A stretch of 64,000 bases of DNA from an uncultured Clostridia bacterium (GCA_946411635.1 CAMKES010000003.1:62001-126000); one strand, 5' to 3'; counted from the stretch's first letter, positions 6,779 through 15,322 are shown. Numbers and translations: made by a program. Notes: generated by a model not told the origin, from the sequence alone.

Positions 6779-8167
6779 GTGAAGCGTTTTTCGCTGTTTC
6801 ATCATCATACGCAGTCTGCGCGGCTTCTGACCGAGGGCAAGCCATGGAAGGTCCTCGTTTCGTTTGCGACGCCGATTTTTCTGAGCCAGCTGTTCCAGCA
6901 GCTGTACAACACGGCGGACTCGTGGATCGTCGGCAACTTTCTGGGCAAGGAGGCGCTGGCGGCGGTCAATTCGTCGGGCAGCCTCATCCATCTTCTGACC
7001 AGCTTTTTCGTCGGCGCGTCGATGGGCGCGGGCGTGGTGATCTCGCGGTATTTCGGCGCGGGCGATCTGGACCGCGTTTCGCGCGCGGTGCATACGAACA
7101 TGGTGTTCGCGGCGATCTGCGGGCTTGCGATGTCGCTGTTCGGCGTGATCATGACGCCGCAGATCCTGCGCTGGATGGGCGTGCCGGAGGAGGTCCTGCC
7201 GCGCTCGGTCGAATACCTGCGCTTCTATTTCCTCGGCTGCGTGCCGGTCGTGCTGTACAATTCCATGAAGGGCATGATGAACGCGGTCGGCGACAGCCGA
7301 AGGCCGCTGTACTACCTGATCGTGTCCTCGGTGCTGAACGTGACGCTGGATCTGCTGTTCGTCGGCGCGCTGGGGCTCGGCGTGGCGTGGGCGGCGATCG
7401 CGACGGTCATTTCTCAGACCGTGAGCGCGCTGCTGTGCCTCCGGCAGTTCACGCGGAAGGAAACGGTCTATACGCTGGAATGGAAAAAGCTGCGCATCGA
7501 TCCGCAAAGCCTCAAAGAGATCGTCAAATACGGACTGCCGACCGGCGTGCAGAACTCGGTCATCGGGTTTGCGAACGTGCTGGTGCAGACGAACATCAAC
7601 AGCTTCGGCTCGCTCGCGATGGCCGCGTGCGGCGCGTACTCGCGGATCGAGGGCTTCGTGTTCCTGCCGATCATGAGCTTCTCGATGGCGCTGACGAGTT
7701 TCATCGGCCAGAACCTCGGCGCAAAACAGTACGACCGCGCCAGACAGGGCGCGCGCTTCGGCATCCTCGCCTCGGTGATCCTCGCCGAAAGCATCGGGCT
7801 CATCTCGTTCTTCTTCGGCGGGTACTTCATATCGACCTTCATTTCGGACAGCGATCCGATCGCGGTGACGCAGATCATTGCGATCGGCTCGGTCCAGTTC
7901 CGCGTCGAGTCGCTGTTCTTCTGCCTGCTCGCGTTTTCGCATTCGGTCGCGGGCGTGTGCCGCGGCGCGGGCAAGGCGATCGTGCCGATGTCGATCATGC
8001 TGGCGGTCTGGTGCGTGCTCCGTATCATCTACATCACGGTCGCCATGTCGATCTCGCACATCATCATCCTGCTGTTCGCCGCGTATCCGCTGACGTGGTT
8101 CATCAGCTCGGTCATCTATTTCATCTACTACAAGAGATCAAACTGGATCCACGGCTTCGAATCGTGA
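6779..8167 (+). CDS. MATE family multidrug exporter
   Basis: 462 residues, twelve membrane segments. The opening PWKVLVSFATPIFLSQLFQQ, then YNTADSWIVGNFLGKEALAAV (about 35-55), is the standard MATE N-terminal lobe, and the second lobe repeats it (EIVKYGLPTGVQNSVIGFAN, FIGQNLGAKQYDRAR). These are Na+ or H+ driven exporters of drugs and cationic metabolites, of the NorM/DinF/MepA kind. I start at GTG 6779 (MKRFSLF); an in-frame TTG lies 12 nt upstream, and neither has a strong ribosome binding site. It points towards a marR gene on the other strand, and both are ended by one shared terminator. Its promoter has the putative MarR operator. Confidence 0.9.
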   Translation: MKRFSLFHHHTQSARLLTEGKPWKVLVSFATPIFLSQLFQQLYNTADSWIVGNFLGKEALAAVNSSGSLIHLLTSFFVGASMGAGVVISRYFGAGDLDRVSRAVHTNMVFAAICGLAMSLFGVIMTPQILRWMGVPEEVLPRSVEYLRFYFLGCVPVVLYNSMKGMMNAVGDSRRPLYYLIVSSVLNVTLDLLFVGALGLGVAWAAIATVISQTVSALLCLRQFTRKETVYTLEWKKLRIDPQSLKEIVKYGLPTGVQNSVIGFANVLVQTNINSFGSLAMAACGAYSRIEGFVFLPIMSFSMALTSFIGQNLGAKQYDRARQGARFGILASVILAESIGLISFFFGGYFISTFISDSDPIAVTQIIAIGSVQFRVESLFFCLLAFSHSVAGVCRGAGKAIVPMSIMLAVWCVLRIIYITVAMSISHIIILLFAAYPLTWFISSVIYFIYYKRSNWIHGFES

Positions 8168-8181
8168 TCCGTTCCACACAA

Positions 8182-8209
8182 AAAACACGCGGTTTTCACC
8201 GCGTGTTTT
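8182..8209. terminator. Bidirectional terminator, MATE and marR
   Basis: AAAACACGCGG and CCGCGTGTTTT form an 11-bp stem with a six-base loop, with T runs on both strands. Confidence 0.85.
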
Positions 8210-8220
8210 CGTATGCTTCG

Positions 8221-8688
8221 TTATGATTCCGGGTCCCGCCGCGCGCGGCCGCGCAGCGCGTCGCGCACGTAGATGCGCGCTTCGGGAGAAAGCTTGTCGA
8301 GCTCGCGGAACATCGGCTCGAAATGCCGCTTCAGAACGCCCTTCGAATAGTCGTCGTAGAGCACGCGCCCGAGGTCGTTGACGCGGACGCAGAGGTCGCG
8401 CCGGCTGCCGGGCATCCGGCATTTTTCCACGAGCCCCTTCTGCGCGAGGCGGTTGATGATCTTCGTGAAGTTGCTGCGCGTGATGCCGAGACGGTGCGCG
8501 ATCGACGACATGTTCTCGCCGCGCTCCTCGTTCTCCAGCAGATATTCGAGCACCTGGATCTGCGAGTAGGAATACGTGATCCCCTCGTACGACATCCGTT
8601 CCGCGCGATACACCGCCGCGTAAATGTTGCAGTAGCGGATCAGCGCTTCGACGATCTCACGGTGTTCTCCCATCCATTCAAGCTTCAC
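8221..8688 (-). CDS. MarR family transcriptional regulator
   Basis: 155 residues from the GTG at 8688 (GAGGGGG 8 nt upstream). The winged helix is visible: YSQIQVLEYLLENEERGENM, SSIAHRLGITRSNFTKIINR (recognition helix) and LAQKGLVEKCRMPGSRRD, then the wing and VRVNDLGR. The flanking helices form the dimer. MarR proteins usually repress nearby efflux or detoxification genes and release DNA when a phenolic or other ligand binds. The putative operators in front of the MATE gene and of the hydrolase gene on the other side support that role here. The promoter of this gene itself has no copy of the palindrome. Confidence 0.88.
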   Translation of the reverse strand: MKLEWMGEHREIVEALIRYCNIYAAVYRAERMSYEGITYSYSQIQVLEYLLENEERGENMSSIAHRLGITRSNFTKIINRLAQKGLVEKCRMPGSRRDLCVRVNDLGRVLYDDYSKGVLKRHFEPMFRELDKLSPEARIYVRDALRGRARRDPES

Positions 8689-8720
8689 GACCGGTTCCCC
8701 CTCAAATCCCTTTCGGCATG

Positions 8721-8749
8721 AGTATAACAGAATACCGGCGCAGATGCAA
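8721..8749 (-). promoter_or_regulatory. Promoter of marR
   Basis: On the minus strand: -35 TTGCAT (8749-8744), 17-bp spacer, -10 TATACT (8726-8721). The GTG start follows at 8688. Confidence 0.7.
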
Positions 8750-8797
8750 CACAAACCGGCATATCGTATGGATTTTCCCGTATATCATATAAAATCC

Positions 8798-8826
8798 TTG
8801 CTTTCTTCCGAAGAATAGGGTATAAT
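8798..8826 (+). promoter_or_regulatory. Promoter of the hydrolase gene
   Basis: -35 TTGCTT (8798-8803), 17-bp spacer, -10 TATAAT (8821-8826). Divergent from the marR promoter with about 50 bp between the -35 boxes. Confidence 0.75.
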
Positions 8827-8837
8827 ACGGTTGTAAT

Positions 8838-8852
8838 GTTTCCATTGGAAAC
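8838..8852. promoter_or_regulatory. Probable MarR operator, hydrolase side
   Basis: GTTTCCATTGGAAAC, a perfect 7-1-7 palindrome, starts 11 nt after the -10 box, the same geometry as the copy in front of the MATE gene. Confidence 0.65.
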
Positions 8853-8880
8853 AACTTAACGATCAGAAAGGGGTAAACAA

Positions 8881-10923
8881 ATGAAAAAAAGAGCATTGAT
8901 CACACTTGCCGTCGGGCTGTGTCTGATCCTGCTGGGAAGCGTTCTCGCGTCCGTATTTCATTCGGGAGCGGGTGCGACGACCGTCAGCCGGATCTCGTTC
9001 GACACGCCGAACGGCACGCTGAGCGGACTTCTGTATATGCCGAAGGGGGCGTCTGCAGAGAATCCGCGTCCCACGGTCGTCGTGACGCACGGCTATCTGA
9101 ACTCGGCGGAGATGCAGGACGCGAACGCGATCGAGCTGAGCCGCCGCGGCTTCGTGGTGCTTGCGCTGGACCAGTACGATCACGGTCATTCCGATCTGAA
9201 CAACGACATTTACGCGATGTTCGGCGGCGAAACCTTCACCGGCATGTGGTTCCCGTTCTGGGTGAACTCCATGCACGACGCGGTCGCCTATATGTATGAG
9301 CAGCCGTACGTTCTGAAAGATGAATCCGGCAACGGCATCATCGGCGTCACCGGTCACTCGATGGGCGGCTTCGGCAGCTCCATGGCGCTCGCGATGGACG
9401 AGCAGGAGTTCCTGGCCACCGGCGTCCGCAAGATCTACTGCGGTCTTACCGAAGGCTCCGACTTCTCCTACACCAGCTTCATGAAAATCGACGTAGCGAC
9501 GGCGGATATGCTGGGCGGCGGACGCACGATGGGCAAGGTCGCCGCGCAGTACGACGAGTTCTTCTTCAACGCGCCGGACGATCCCGCAGGTACAGTCCGT
9601 CATAAGGATTACGCGTCCACGCCGGAAGGCATGGCGTTCCTCGAGCAGACCGAGCCCGCAAAGGCGAACACTTGGTACGACACCGCGGACGGCGGCAAGC
9701 GCATCATCTATGAGCCGGCGCAGACGCATCCGTGGAACCACTTCTCGCTGACCACCACCGCGTACGCCGTCTCGTTCTACACCGAGGCGTTCAAGGACTA
9801 CGCAAAGGACATCAAGGATATCGCGCCGACCAGCCAGATGTGGCAGTTCAAGGAGCTTTGCGAGTGCGTCGCGCTCGTCGGCTTCGTGTTCCTGATCATC
9901 GGCGTCGCGTCGCTGCTCATCGAGCTCCCGTTCTTCAACAAGGCGAAGACGGAGCTCAGGCCGCTGCCCTCCGTGGAAGGCACGGGCGCAAAGTTCGGCA
10001 CGTTCTCGCTGCTGCTGTGCCTGATCCTGCTGCCGGGCATCTTCTTCTCACCGCTGATGGACGGCGGCGCCGGATCGGATATGGTCAATATCCTGCTGTA
10101 TCTGGGCGGCGCGCTGGCGATCGGCGGCGCGGTCGGCTTCATCTACAGCCTGCTCCGCAAGGAGAACCGTCTCCCGCACCTCGTCGGCAGCATCTTCGTG
10201 ATGGTCGCGGGCGTCGGCCTCGCGCTGATCTCGCACTATCCGACGTACGTCACCGGCAAGTTCTGGAACGCGCTCGGCATCAACAGCATCGCGTACTGGA
10301 CGCTCGGCTGCGCGCTGATCGCACTGCTTGCGATGAGCGTCATCTACGTTGCGTCGAAGGCGGATAAGGGCGTGACGCTGAAGCACTACGGCGTAACGCT
10401 GAACCCGGTCGCGATCCTCGTTTCGATCCTGGTCGCGGTCATCACCTTCGTCGTCGCGTACGCGGTCCTGTTCCTGATGGATCTGCTGTTCAAGGCGGAC
10501 TTCCGCATCTGGACCTTCGCGTTCAAGACTTTCGACTTCAACATCGTTCCGACGATCCTCAAGTACTTCCCGACGTTCCTGCTGTTCTACATCGTCTCCA
10601 CCGCGTCGATCACGATCAACACGAACACCGAAAAGCTGCAGGGGATCAAGGGCTATCTGCTGGCGATCGCGCTCAACGCGGGCGGCGGCATGCTCTGGCT
10701 CATCCATCAGTACGGCAAACTGTTTGCGACCGGCGTTGCGGCGCATCCGGGCTCGGCGCTTTCCGGCATCGTGCTCATCGCCATGATCCCGACGCTGTCG
10801 ATCGCGGCGATCATCTCGCGCAACCTGTACAAGAAGACCGGCAACATCTGGACGCCCGCCTTCCTGAACGCGATGCTGATGACCACCATGACCATCGCGA
10901 ACACCATGATCGCATTCAAATAA
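8881..10923 (+). CDS. Alpha/beta hydrolase with polytopic membrane tail
   Basis: 680 residues. After one N-terminal membrane anchor (residues 6-28) comes an extracytoplasmic alpha/beta hydrolase: PTVVVTHGYLNSAEMQ (oxyanion loop), GFVVLALDQYDHGHSD and the nucleophile elbow GHSMGGFGSS near residue 160, with a late His in THPWNHF (about 285). From residue 325 on the chain is membrane: roughly nine to ten hydrophobic segments. The soluble part resembles dienelactone-hydrolase/esterase-like proteins; the tail is unusual. A substrate that is lipid-like or membrane-delivered would fit, but this is inference. ATG 8881 follows AAAGGGG at 7 nt. The promoter carries the putative MarR operator, which ties it to the MATE exporter. 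Confidence 0.8.
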   Translation: MKKRALITLAVGLCLILLGSVLASVFHSGAGATTVSRISFDTPNGTLSGLLYMPKGASAENPRPTVVVTHGYLNSAEMQDANAIELSRRGFVVLALDQYDHGHSDLNNDIYAMFGGETFTGMWFPFWVNSMHDAVAYMYEQPYVLKDESGNGIIGVTGHSMGGFGSSMALAMDEQEFLATGVRKIYCGLTEGSDFSYTSFMKIDVATADMLGGGRTMGKVAAQYDEFFFNAPDDPAGTVRHKDYASTPEGMAFLEQTEPAKANTWYDTADGGKRIIYEPAQTHPWNHFSLTTTAYAVSFYTEAFKDYAKDIKDIAPTSQMWQFKELCECVALVGFVFLIIGVASLLIELPFFNKAKTELRPLPSVEGTGAKFGTFSLLLCLILLPGIFFSPLMDGGAGSDMVNILLYLGGALAIGGAVGFIYSLLRKENRLPHLVGSIFVMVAGVGLALISHYPTYVTGKFWNALGINSIAYWTLGCALIALLAMSVIYVASKADKGVTLKHYGVTLNPVAILVSILVAVITFVVAYAVLFLMDLLFKADFRIWTFAFKTFDFNIVPTILKYFPTFLLFYIVSTASITINTNTEKLQGIKGYLLAIALNAGGGMLWLIHQYGKLFATGVAAHPGSALSGIVLIAMIPTLSIAAIISRNLYKKTGNIWTPAFLNAMLMTTMTIANTMIAFK

Positions 10924-10942
10924 CCTTCGCTTCGCATAGGAC

Positions 10943-10978
10943 GGAAAAGCCGGCGGGATCCTCCCCGCCGGCTTTTCC
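10943..10978 (+). terminator. Intrinsic terminator of the hydrolase gene
   Basis: A 15-bp GC-rich stem (GGAAAAGCCGGCGGG and its complement) with a short loop; the 3' arm itself carries the TTTT. Confidence 0.75.
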
Positions 10979-10988
10979 ACGCCCCCGA

Positions 10989-11017
10989 TTGACAGAAAAC
11001 GACCGCGGCGTTACAAT
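10989..11017 (+). promoter_or_regulatory. Promoter of the anion permease
   Basis: -35 TTGACA (10989-10994), 17-bp spacer, -10 TACAAT (11012-11017). Confidence 0.75.
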
Positions 11018-11049
11018 AGGGGCATTCTGAAGAGGGGCAGGGAAGCGGC

Positions 11050-12195
11050 ATGACGGGGATCCTCAGACGCAGCGCGATTCTGCGCGCGCTCGTGCGGTTC
11101 GTCAAAAAGAATACGGTCACGGTCATCGCGTTTTTCGCCGCGCTGGTCACGATCTTTTTCGTGCCGCCGGACGAGGCGTACCTCGGCTATTTCGATTTCA
11201 AAACGCTCACCTGTCTGTTCTGCGTGCTCGCGGTCGTCTGCGCGCTGAAAAACATCCGCTTCTTTTACGCGCTCGCGCGCAAGATCGTGCAGACCTTCGG
11301 CAACATCCGTATGTGCGTGCTTGCGCTCGTGTACATCACGTTCATCGGCTCCATGCTGATCGCAAACGACATGGCGCTTTTAACGTTCCTGCCGCTCGGC
11401 TTTTTCGTGCTCTCGTCGACGCACAAGGAAAAGCACATGGCGTTCACGTTCATCATGCAGAACATCGCGGCGAACCTCGGCGGCATGCTGACGCCGTTCG
11501 GCAATCCGCAGAACCTGTATCTGTACACGAAGTTCGAGATCCCGAATCTGGAATTTTTGAAGATCATGGCGCCGCCGTTTCTGTTCTCGGTCGCGCTGAT
11601 CACGGTCTGCTGCATCGTCTTTGTCAAGCCGGAGCCGCTGAAGCTCGACGACGCGAAGATCCGGCTTCCGGTCGAGCGCACGGTCCTGTACCTCGCGCTG
11701 TTCGCGCTGGCGATCGCGATCGTGTTCCGCGGGATCCCGTACTGGATCGGGCTCGTCGTCATCCCGTCCGTACTGCTGTTTGCGGACCGCAAGGCGCTGC
11801 TCGCGGTCGATTACCCGCTGCTTTTGACGTTCGTGTTCTTCTTCATCTTCGCGGGCAACATGGGCCGGATCGACGCGGTGCGCGCGTTCTTCTCGGGGCT
11901 TTTGGAGAAGAGCACGCTGCTCGTGTCCGTCATTTCGTGCCAGGTCATCAGCAACGTGCCGACCGCGGTGCTGCTCTCGCAGTTCACGAACAACTATACC
12001 GAGCTTCTGATCGGCGTCAACATCGGCGGCGTCGGCACGCTGATCGCGTCGCTCGCGAGCCTGATCACGTTCCGCGAGTACGTGAAGAACAACCCCGGCA
12101 AAACGATGAACTACGTCGGCAAATACACGCTGTTCAATTTCGGTTTTCTGATCCTGCTGGTGGGCTTCATGCTCCTCATGATGGCGATCCGATAA
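11050..12195 (+). CDS. SLC13/ArsB-type anion permease
   Basis: 381 residues, ten to eleven membrane segments in two inverted halves. Each half has a re-entrant signature: NLGGMLTPFGNPQNLYLYTK (about 145-165) and NIGGVGTLIASLASLITFREY (about 320-340), the pattern of the ion transporter superfamily members CitM, ArsB and DASS. It should move a dicarboxylate, citrate or oxyanion across the membrane; no neighbouring gene narrows the substrate, and no arsenic genes are near. It is a single-gene unit with its own consensus promoter and terminator. Confidence 0.8.
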   Translation: MTGILRRSAILRALVRFVKKNTVTVIAFFAALVTIFFVPPDEAYLGYFDFKTLTCLFCVLAVVCALKNIRFFYALARKIVQTFGNIRMCVLALVYITFIGSMLIANDMALLTFLPLGFFVLSSTHKEKHMAFTFIMQNIAANLGGMLTPFGNPQNLYLYTKFEIPNLEFLKIMAPPFLFSVALITVCCIVFVKPEPLKLDDAKIRLPVERTVLYLALFALAIAIVFRGIPYWIGLVVIPSVLLFADRKALLAVDYPLLLTFVFFFIFAGNMGRIDAVRAFFSGLLEKSTLLVSVISCQVISNVPTAVLLSQFTNNYTELLIGVNIGGVGTLIASLASLITFREYVKNNPGKTMNYVGKYTLFNFGFLILLVGFMLLMMAIR

Positions 12196-12201
12196 CGCAG
12201 A

Positions 12202-12229
12202 ACACCGTCCCGAAGGACGGTGTTTTTTT
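12202..12229 (+). terminator. Intrinsic terminator of the permease gene
   Basis: ACACCGTCC and GGACGGTGT form a 9-bp stem with a CGAA loop, then seven T. Confidence 0.9.
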
Positions 12230-12247
12230 ATGGATTGCGGGCATGCG

Positions 12248-12712
12248 TCAGACCGAGCAGACGTCGATCCATTCCGCGCCGGGGCAGGCGCGTTCGAGGT
12301 CCGCGATCGAAAGCCGCACGGCGCTGTGATCGGTGCCCGCGGCGGGGTAGACGACGTCGTGGAGCCGGAGGCTTTCGTCGAGGTACACGGTCACGCCCTC
12401 GTTCACGCCGAACGGACACACGCCGCCGACCGAATGTCCGATCCGCGCCTCGACCTCGTCGAACGGGATCATCTTCGCTTTCTTTTGAAAGCGCGCCTTG
12501 TACTTGGCGTTGTCGATGCGCGCGGTGCCCTCCGCAAGGATCAGCACGGGTTTTTCGCCCTGCAGAAACGACAGCGTCTTTGCGATCATGCCGGGTTCGC
12601 AGCCGAGCGCTTCGGCGGCCTCGGCGACCGTCGCGCTGCTGCGGTCGGGGATGATGATGCGGTCCTCGAGCCCCTTTTCGCGAAGATACGCCCTTGCGCG
12701 TTCGAGTGACAT
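12248..12712 (-). CDS. YbaK/ProX-type aminoacyl-tRNA deacylase
   Basis: 154 residues, the normal length for the YbaK/EbsC family. Typical segments: EAAEALGCEPGMIAKTLSFL (about 30-49), PVLILAEGTARIDNAKYKA, GHSVGGVCPFGV (about 97-108) and the late VYPAAGTDHSAVRLSIADL. Members hydrolyse mischarged tRNA (Cys- or Ala-tRNA-Pro) in trans. ATG 12712 has GGAGG at 8 nt; the frame runs further upstream without a start signal. It stands alone, divergent from the deacetylase gene. Confidence 0.85.
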   Translation of the reverse strand: MSLERARAYLREKGLEDRIIIPDRSSATVAEAAEALGCEPGMIAKTLSFLQGEKPVLILAEGTARIDNAKYKARFQKKAKMIPFDEVEARIGHSVGGVCPFGVNEGVTVYLDESLRLHDVVYPAAGTDHSAVRLSIADLERACPGAEWIDVCSV

Positions 12713-12743
12713 GTCCGATTCCTCCGGTTTCGTATGATGTACC

Positions 12744-12772
12744 ATTATAGCGGATCGGCGCGCGAATTGCAA
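12744..12772 (-). promoter_or_regulatory. Promoter of the YbaK gene
   Basis: Minus strand -35 TTGCAA (12772-12767), 17-bp spacer, -10 TATAAT (12749-12744). Confidence 0.75.
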
Positions 12773-12809
12773 CGGACGGCGCCGTTCGACAAAAATCGAC
12801 GGGATCCGG

Positions 12810-12838
12810 TTGCACTTTTTCCCGGATTGTGCCATAAT
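12810..12838 (+). promoter_or_regulatory. Promoter of the deacetylase gene
   Basis: -35 TTGCAC (12810-12815), 17-bp spacer, -10 CATAAT (12833-12838). Confidence 0.65.
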
Positions 12839-12867
12839 ATCCGTATCGAACCGAAAGGAGGCGCCGA

Positions 12868-14004
12868 ATGAAAAAGACCGGATGCGCGATGCTGCTTGCC
12901 GTGCTGTTCCTGTGCCTCCTGTTCGCGTGCGGCGGCGAAACGCCCGCCGCAGCGCCGTCGCCCTCGCCGGAGCCGACGAAAGAGGCCGCGATCCCGACCG
13001 AGGAATCGATCGACGTCGCGCCGACGCCCGCGTCCGCGACCGCGCTTCCGACCGTGCCGACGCTCCCGCCGGAGCTGATCACGCCCGAGCCGACGCCGGA
13101 GCCGACGCCGCTGCCCGTCACCGATCCCGTCATCACGCTGGTCGGCGGCGAGGAACTCACCGTGACGGCGGACTTCACGTTCACCGATCCGGGCTGTTCC
13201 GCAAACGACTGGCGGCAGAACGACCTGACCGACCGCGTGCGGGTTTCGGGCGAAGTCGTTTCATACCTGGTCGGCACGTACGACCTCACCTATACGGTCA
13301 CGGACGACGACGGCAGAACGACGAAGGCCGTGCGGCGCGTATCGGTCGTTCCGGCGGAGTTTCCGGAGATCGTCATGCCGCCCGAAAAGACGGTCTATCT
13401 GACGTTCGACGACGGTCCCTGCGGCAACACGGCGACGCTTCTGGACGTGCTGAAAAAATACGACGCGAAGGCGACGTTCTTCGTGGTCGGCAACAAAAAA
13501 CGCACGGACATGATCAAGCGCGCGTACGAGGAGGGACACAGCATCGGCGTCCACACCTACACGCACGTCTATAAATCGCTTTACAAAAACGAACAGGCGT
13601 TCTTCGAGGACTTTCTGAAGACGCAGGAGGTCATCAGGGAGGCGACCGGCTCGTACACGCGCATCTTCCGCTTCCCCGGCGGCAGCGCGAACACGGCCAG
13701 CCGCGTGAACAAGGGGATCATGACGCGGCTTACGAAGATCATGGAGGACATGGGCTACCGGTACTTCGACTGGAACGTGACGGGCGGCGACAGCGGCAGC
13801 GGCGCCACGACGGAAAGCATCAAAAAGCGCGTCATCTCCGGGCTCAAGACGCATACCGACTTTGCGATCGTGCTGCAGCACGACATCCACATGAACAGCG
13901 TCCGCGCCGTCGAGTCGATCCTGAAGTGGGGCACGGAGCACGGATACACCTTCCGCGCGCTGGACCTCACGAGCCCCTATGTGCATTCCAACGTCCAGAA
14001 TTAA
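12868..14004 (+). CDS. Polysaccharide deacetylase lipoprotein
   Basis: 378 residues. A lipoprotein signal ends at Cys21 (LLFAC); then a Pro/Thr/Glu-rich linker to about residue 85; a small immunoglobulin-like (DUF5011-type) domain, about 86-162, with DPVITLVGGEELTV and YTVTDDDGRTT; and a NodB domain from about 175. The NodB motifs are TFDDGP (Asp181, Asp182), the metal pair HTYTH (His229, His233) and RFPGG. The protein should sit on the outer face of the membrane and remove acetyl groups from peptidoglycan or another cell-wall polymer. ATG 12868 follows AAAGGAGG. It is monocistronic with a shared terminator downstream. Confidence 0.88.
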   Translation: MKKTGCAMLLAVLFLCLLFACGGETPAAAPSPSPEPTKEAAIPTEESIDVAPTPASATALPTVPTLPPELITPEPTPEPTPLPVTDPVITLVGGEELTVTADFTFTDPGCSANDWRQNDLTDRVRVSGEVVSYLVGTYDLTYTVTDDDGRTTKAVRRVSVVPAEFPEIVMPPEKTVYLTFDDGPCGNTATLLDVLKKYDAKATFFVVGNKKRTDMIKRAYEEGHSIGVHTYTHVYKSLYKNEQAFFEDFLKTQEVIREATGSYTRIFRFPGGSANTASRVNKGIMTRLTKIMEDMGYRYFDWNVTGGDSGSGATTESIKKRVISGLKTHTDFAIVLQHDIHMNSVRAVESILKWGTEHGYTFRALDLTSPYVHSNVQN

Positions 14005-14013
14005 CGAAAAAAA

Positions 14014-14042
14014 GAGCCCCGGCTGAACGGCCGGGGTTTTTT
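14014..14042. terminator. Bidirectional terminator, deacetylase and degV
   Basis: CCCCGGC and GCCGGGG with a short loop; T run on the plus side and, for the minus strand, CTCTTTTTTT. Confidence 0.85.
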
Positions 14043-14048
14043 GACGCG

Positions 14049-15029
14049 TCAGACGCGGACGATCGTTTGCACCGTCGCCTTGCGCGCGGCGATCTTCGCG
14101 CGCGCCTCCTCGAGCAGGCCTCTGAGCCGGTCGGGGATCGTGTCGAGTCCTTTGACGGCGCGAACGCCCTCGCAGCTCTCGAAAAACAGCGCGAGCGCGC
14201 CGGGGCCCACGTGCGAGCCGGTCACCGGCTCGTAATCGACGAGCAGGATCTCCTTCGGCGGATGCTCGCCGTCCTTGATCAGCTGGATCAGAAGCTCCGC
14301 GTCCTCGCGGCACGCCGCGTGCGCGATGCCGATCGTCTGCCGCTCCGGCTCGACGACGTACTGCTCGTACTGCGCGGCAAGCGCCTTGATCGAACGGCGG
14401 CGGCTGCGCACCGTATCGAACGCCGAAATGCGGCCGTCCTCGCCGCCCTTCAGGATCGGCTTGATGCCGAGCACGGTGCCGACGATCGCGGAAAGGTTTG
14501 AAAGCCTTCCGCCGCGGCGCAGGAACATCAGGTCGTTGACCGTAAACACGTTGAACGTCCGTTCCGACAGCAGCCGCAGCCGCTTTGCCGCCTCCTGCGC
14601 GGAAAGCCCTTCGTCGCGCAGACGCGCGGCCTCGATCGCCACGAGCCCCTCGCCGAGCGACGCGCCGAGCGTGTCGACAACCTCGATCGTGCGGTCGGGA
14701 TAGCGTTCCTTCAGCAGCGCCGCGCCGAGCAGCGCCGACTGGCACGAGCCCGAGATGCCGGAGGACATCGCGACGTACACGACGTCCCGGCCGTCCTTCA
14801 GAAACGGTTCGAAAAAGTCCGCGTATTCCGCGGGGTTGATCTGGGTCGTTTTGACCTCGGTGTTTTTCAGAAGCGCGTAGAACGCGTCGCCGTCGAACGA
14901 TGCCGTATCGAGGCAGGTAAAACGTTCGCCCTCGATGAAGTAGGCGAAGGGGATCATCATAAGATCGTGCTCCCGCGCAACGTGCGTGGGAAGATTGCCG
15001 GACGTGTCCGTAACTGCAACAAACTGCAT
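14049..15029 (-). CDS. DegV family fatty-acid binding protein
   Basis: 326 residues. The N-terminal strand FVAVTDTSGNLPTHVAREH, TTQINPAEYADFFEPFL, MSSGISGSCQSALLGAALL and VVDTLGASLGEGL follow the DegV layout; the second domain has FLRRGGRLSNLSAIVGTVLGIKPIL and IGIAHAACREDAELL. In Firmicutes such proteins (FakB) present a bound fatty acid to the FakA kinase; no fakA is visible here. ATG 15029 follows AAAGGAGG; an earlier in-frame ATG has no ribosome binding site. A paralogue lies at 26651-27496, and both share a palindromic site upstream. Confidence 0.88.
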   Translation of the reverse strand: MQFVAVTDTSGNLPTHVAREHDLMMIPFAYFIEGERFTCLDTASFDGDAFYALLKNTEVKTTQINPAEYADFFEPFLKDGRDVVYVAMSSGISGSCQSALLGAALLKERYPDRTIEVVDTLGASLGEGLVAIEAARLRDEGLSAQEAAKRLRLLSERTFNVFTVNDLMFLRRGGRLSNLSAIVGTVLGIKPILKGGEDGRISAFDTVRSRRRSIKALAAQYEQYVVEPERQTIGIAHAACREDAELLIQLIKDGEHPPKEILLVDYEPVTGSHVGPGALALFFESCEGVRAVKGLDTIPDRLRGLLEEARAKIAARKATVQTIVRV

Positions 15030-15092
15030 GCGTATACCTCCTTTGAACGCGCATGCGGCGGGAACGATACGCTCCGCCGCCTGCATGGGTTC

Positions 15093-15121
15093 ATTTTACG
15101 CGCGCGGAGACCGCCGGTCAA
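15093..15121 (-). promoter_or_regulatory. Promoter of the first degV gene
   Basis: Minus strand -35 TTGACC (15121-15116), 17-bp spacer, -10 TAAAAT (15098-15093). Confidence 0.7.
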
Positions 15122-15185
15122 TCTACCCGTTGCGCCGGACCGCCCTACCGTGCGCGCTCCGCGCAATAGAGCCCATGAGTTCCGC

Positions 15186-15200
15186 TCTACCGCGGGTAGA
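15186..15200. promoter_or_regulatory. Palindrome upstream of degV, copy 1
   Basis: TCTACCGCGGGTAGA (on the minus strand TCTACCCGCGGTAGA), a perfect 6-3-6 palindrome about 65 bp upstream of the -35 box. The second degV gene has TCTACCCGCAGTAGA at 26527-26541. A half-site (TCTACCCG) lies beside the -35 box at about 15122. Confidence 0.55.
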
Positions 15201-15265
15201 ATCGACGGAACACGGGAAATTCTATACTAAAAAGAACGATATAACGCGCAAATCGGCGTCCCGCC

Positions 15266-15294
15266 TTGCAAAGATGCGCGATCGTTGCTATACT
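15266..15294 (+). promoter_or_regulatory. Promoter of the glycosyltransferase gene
   Basis: -35 TTGCAA (15266-15271), 17-bp spacer, -10 TATACT (15289-15294). Confidence 0.7.
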
Positions 15295-15322
15295 GAAACA
15301 AAGAAACCGCCGGAGGGATCAA

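Noticed and set aside
6638..8059. A 473-codon minus-strand frame under the MATE gene
   Set aside because: Composition is Arg/Asp/His-rich without fold-like pattern, and the MATE gene on the other strand has full family motifs.
12001..12329. Extension of a plus-strand frame as a separate gene after the permease
   Set aside because: It overlaps the permease in another frame and runs through the terminator at 12202-12229.
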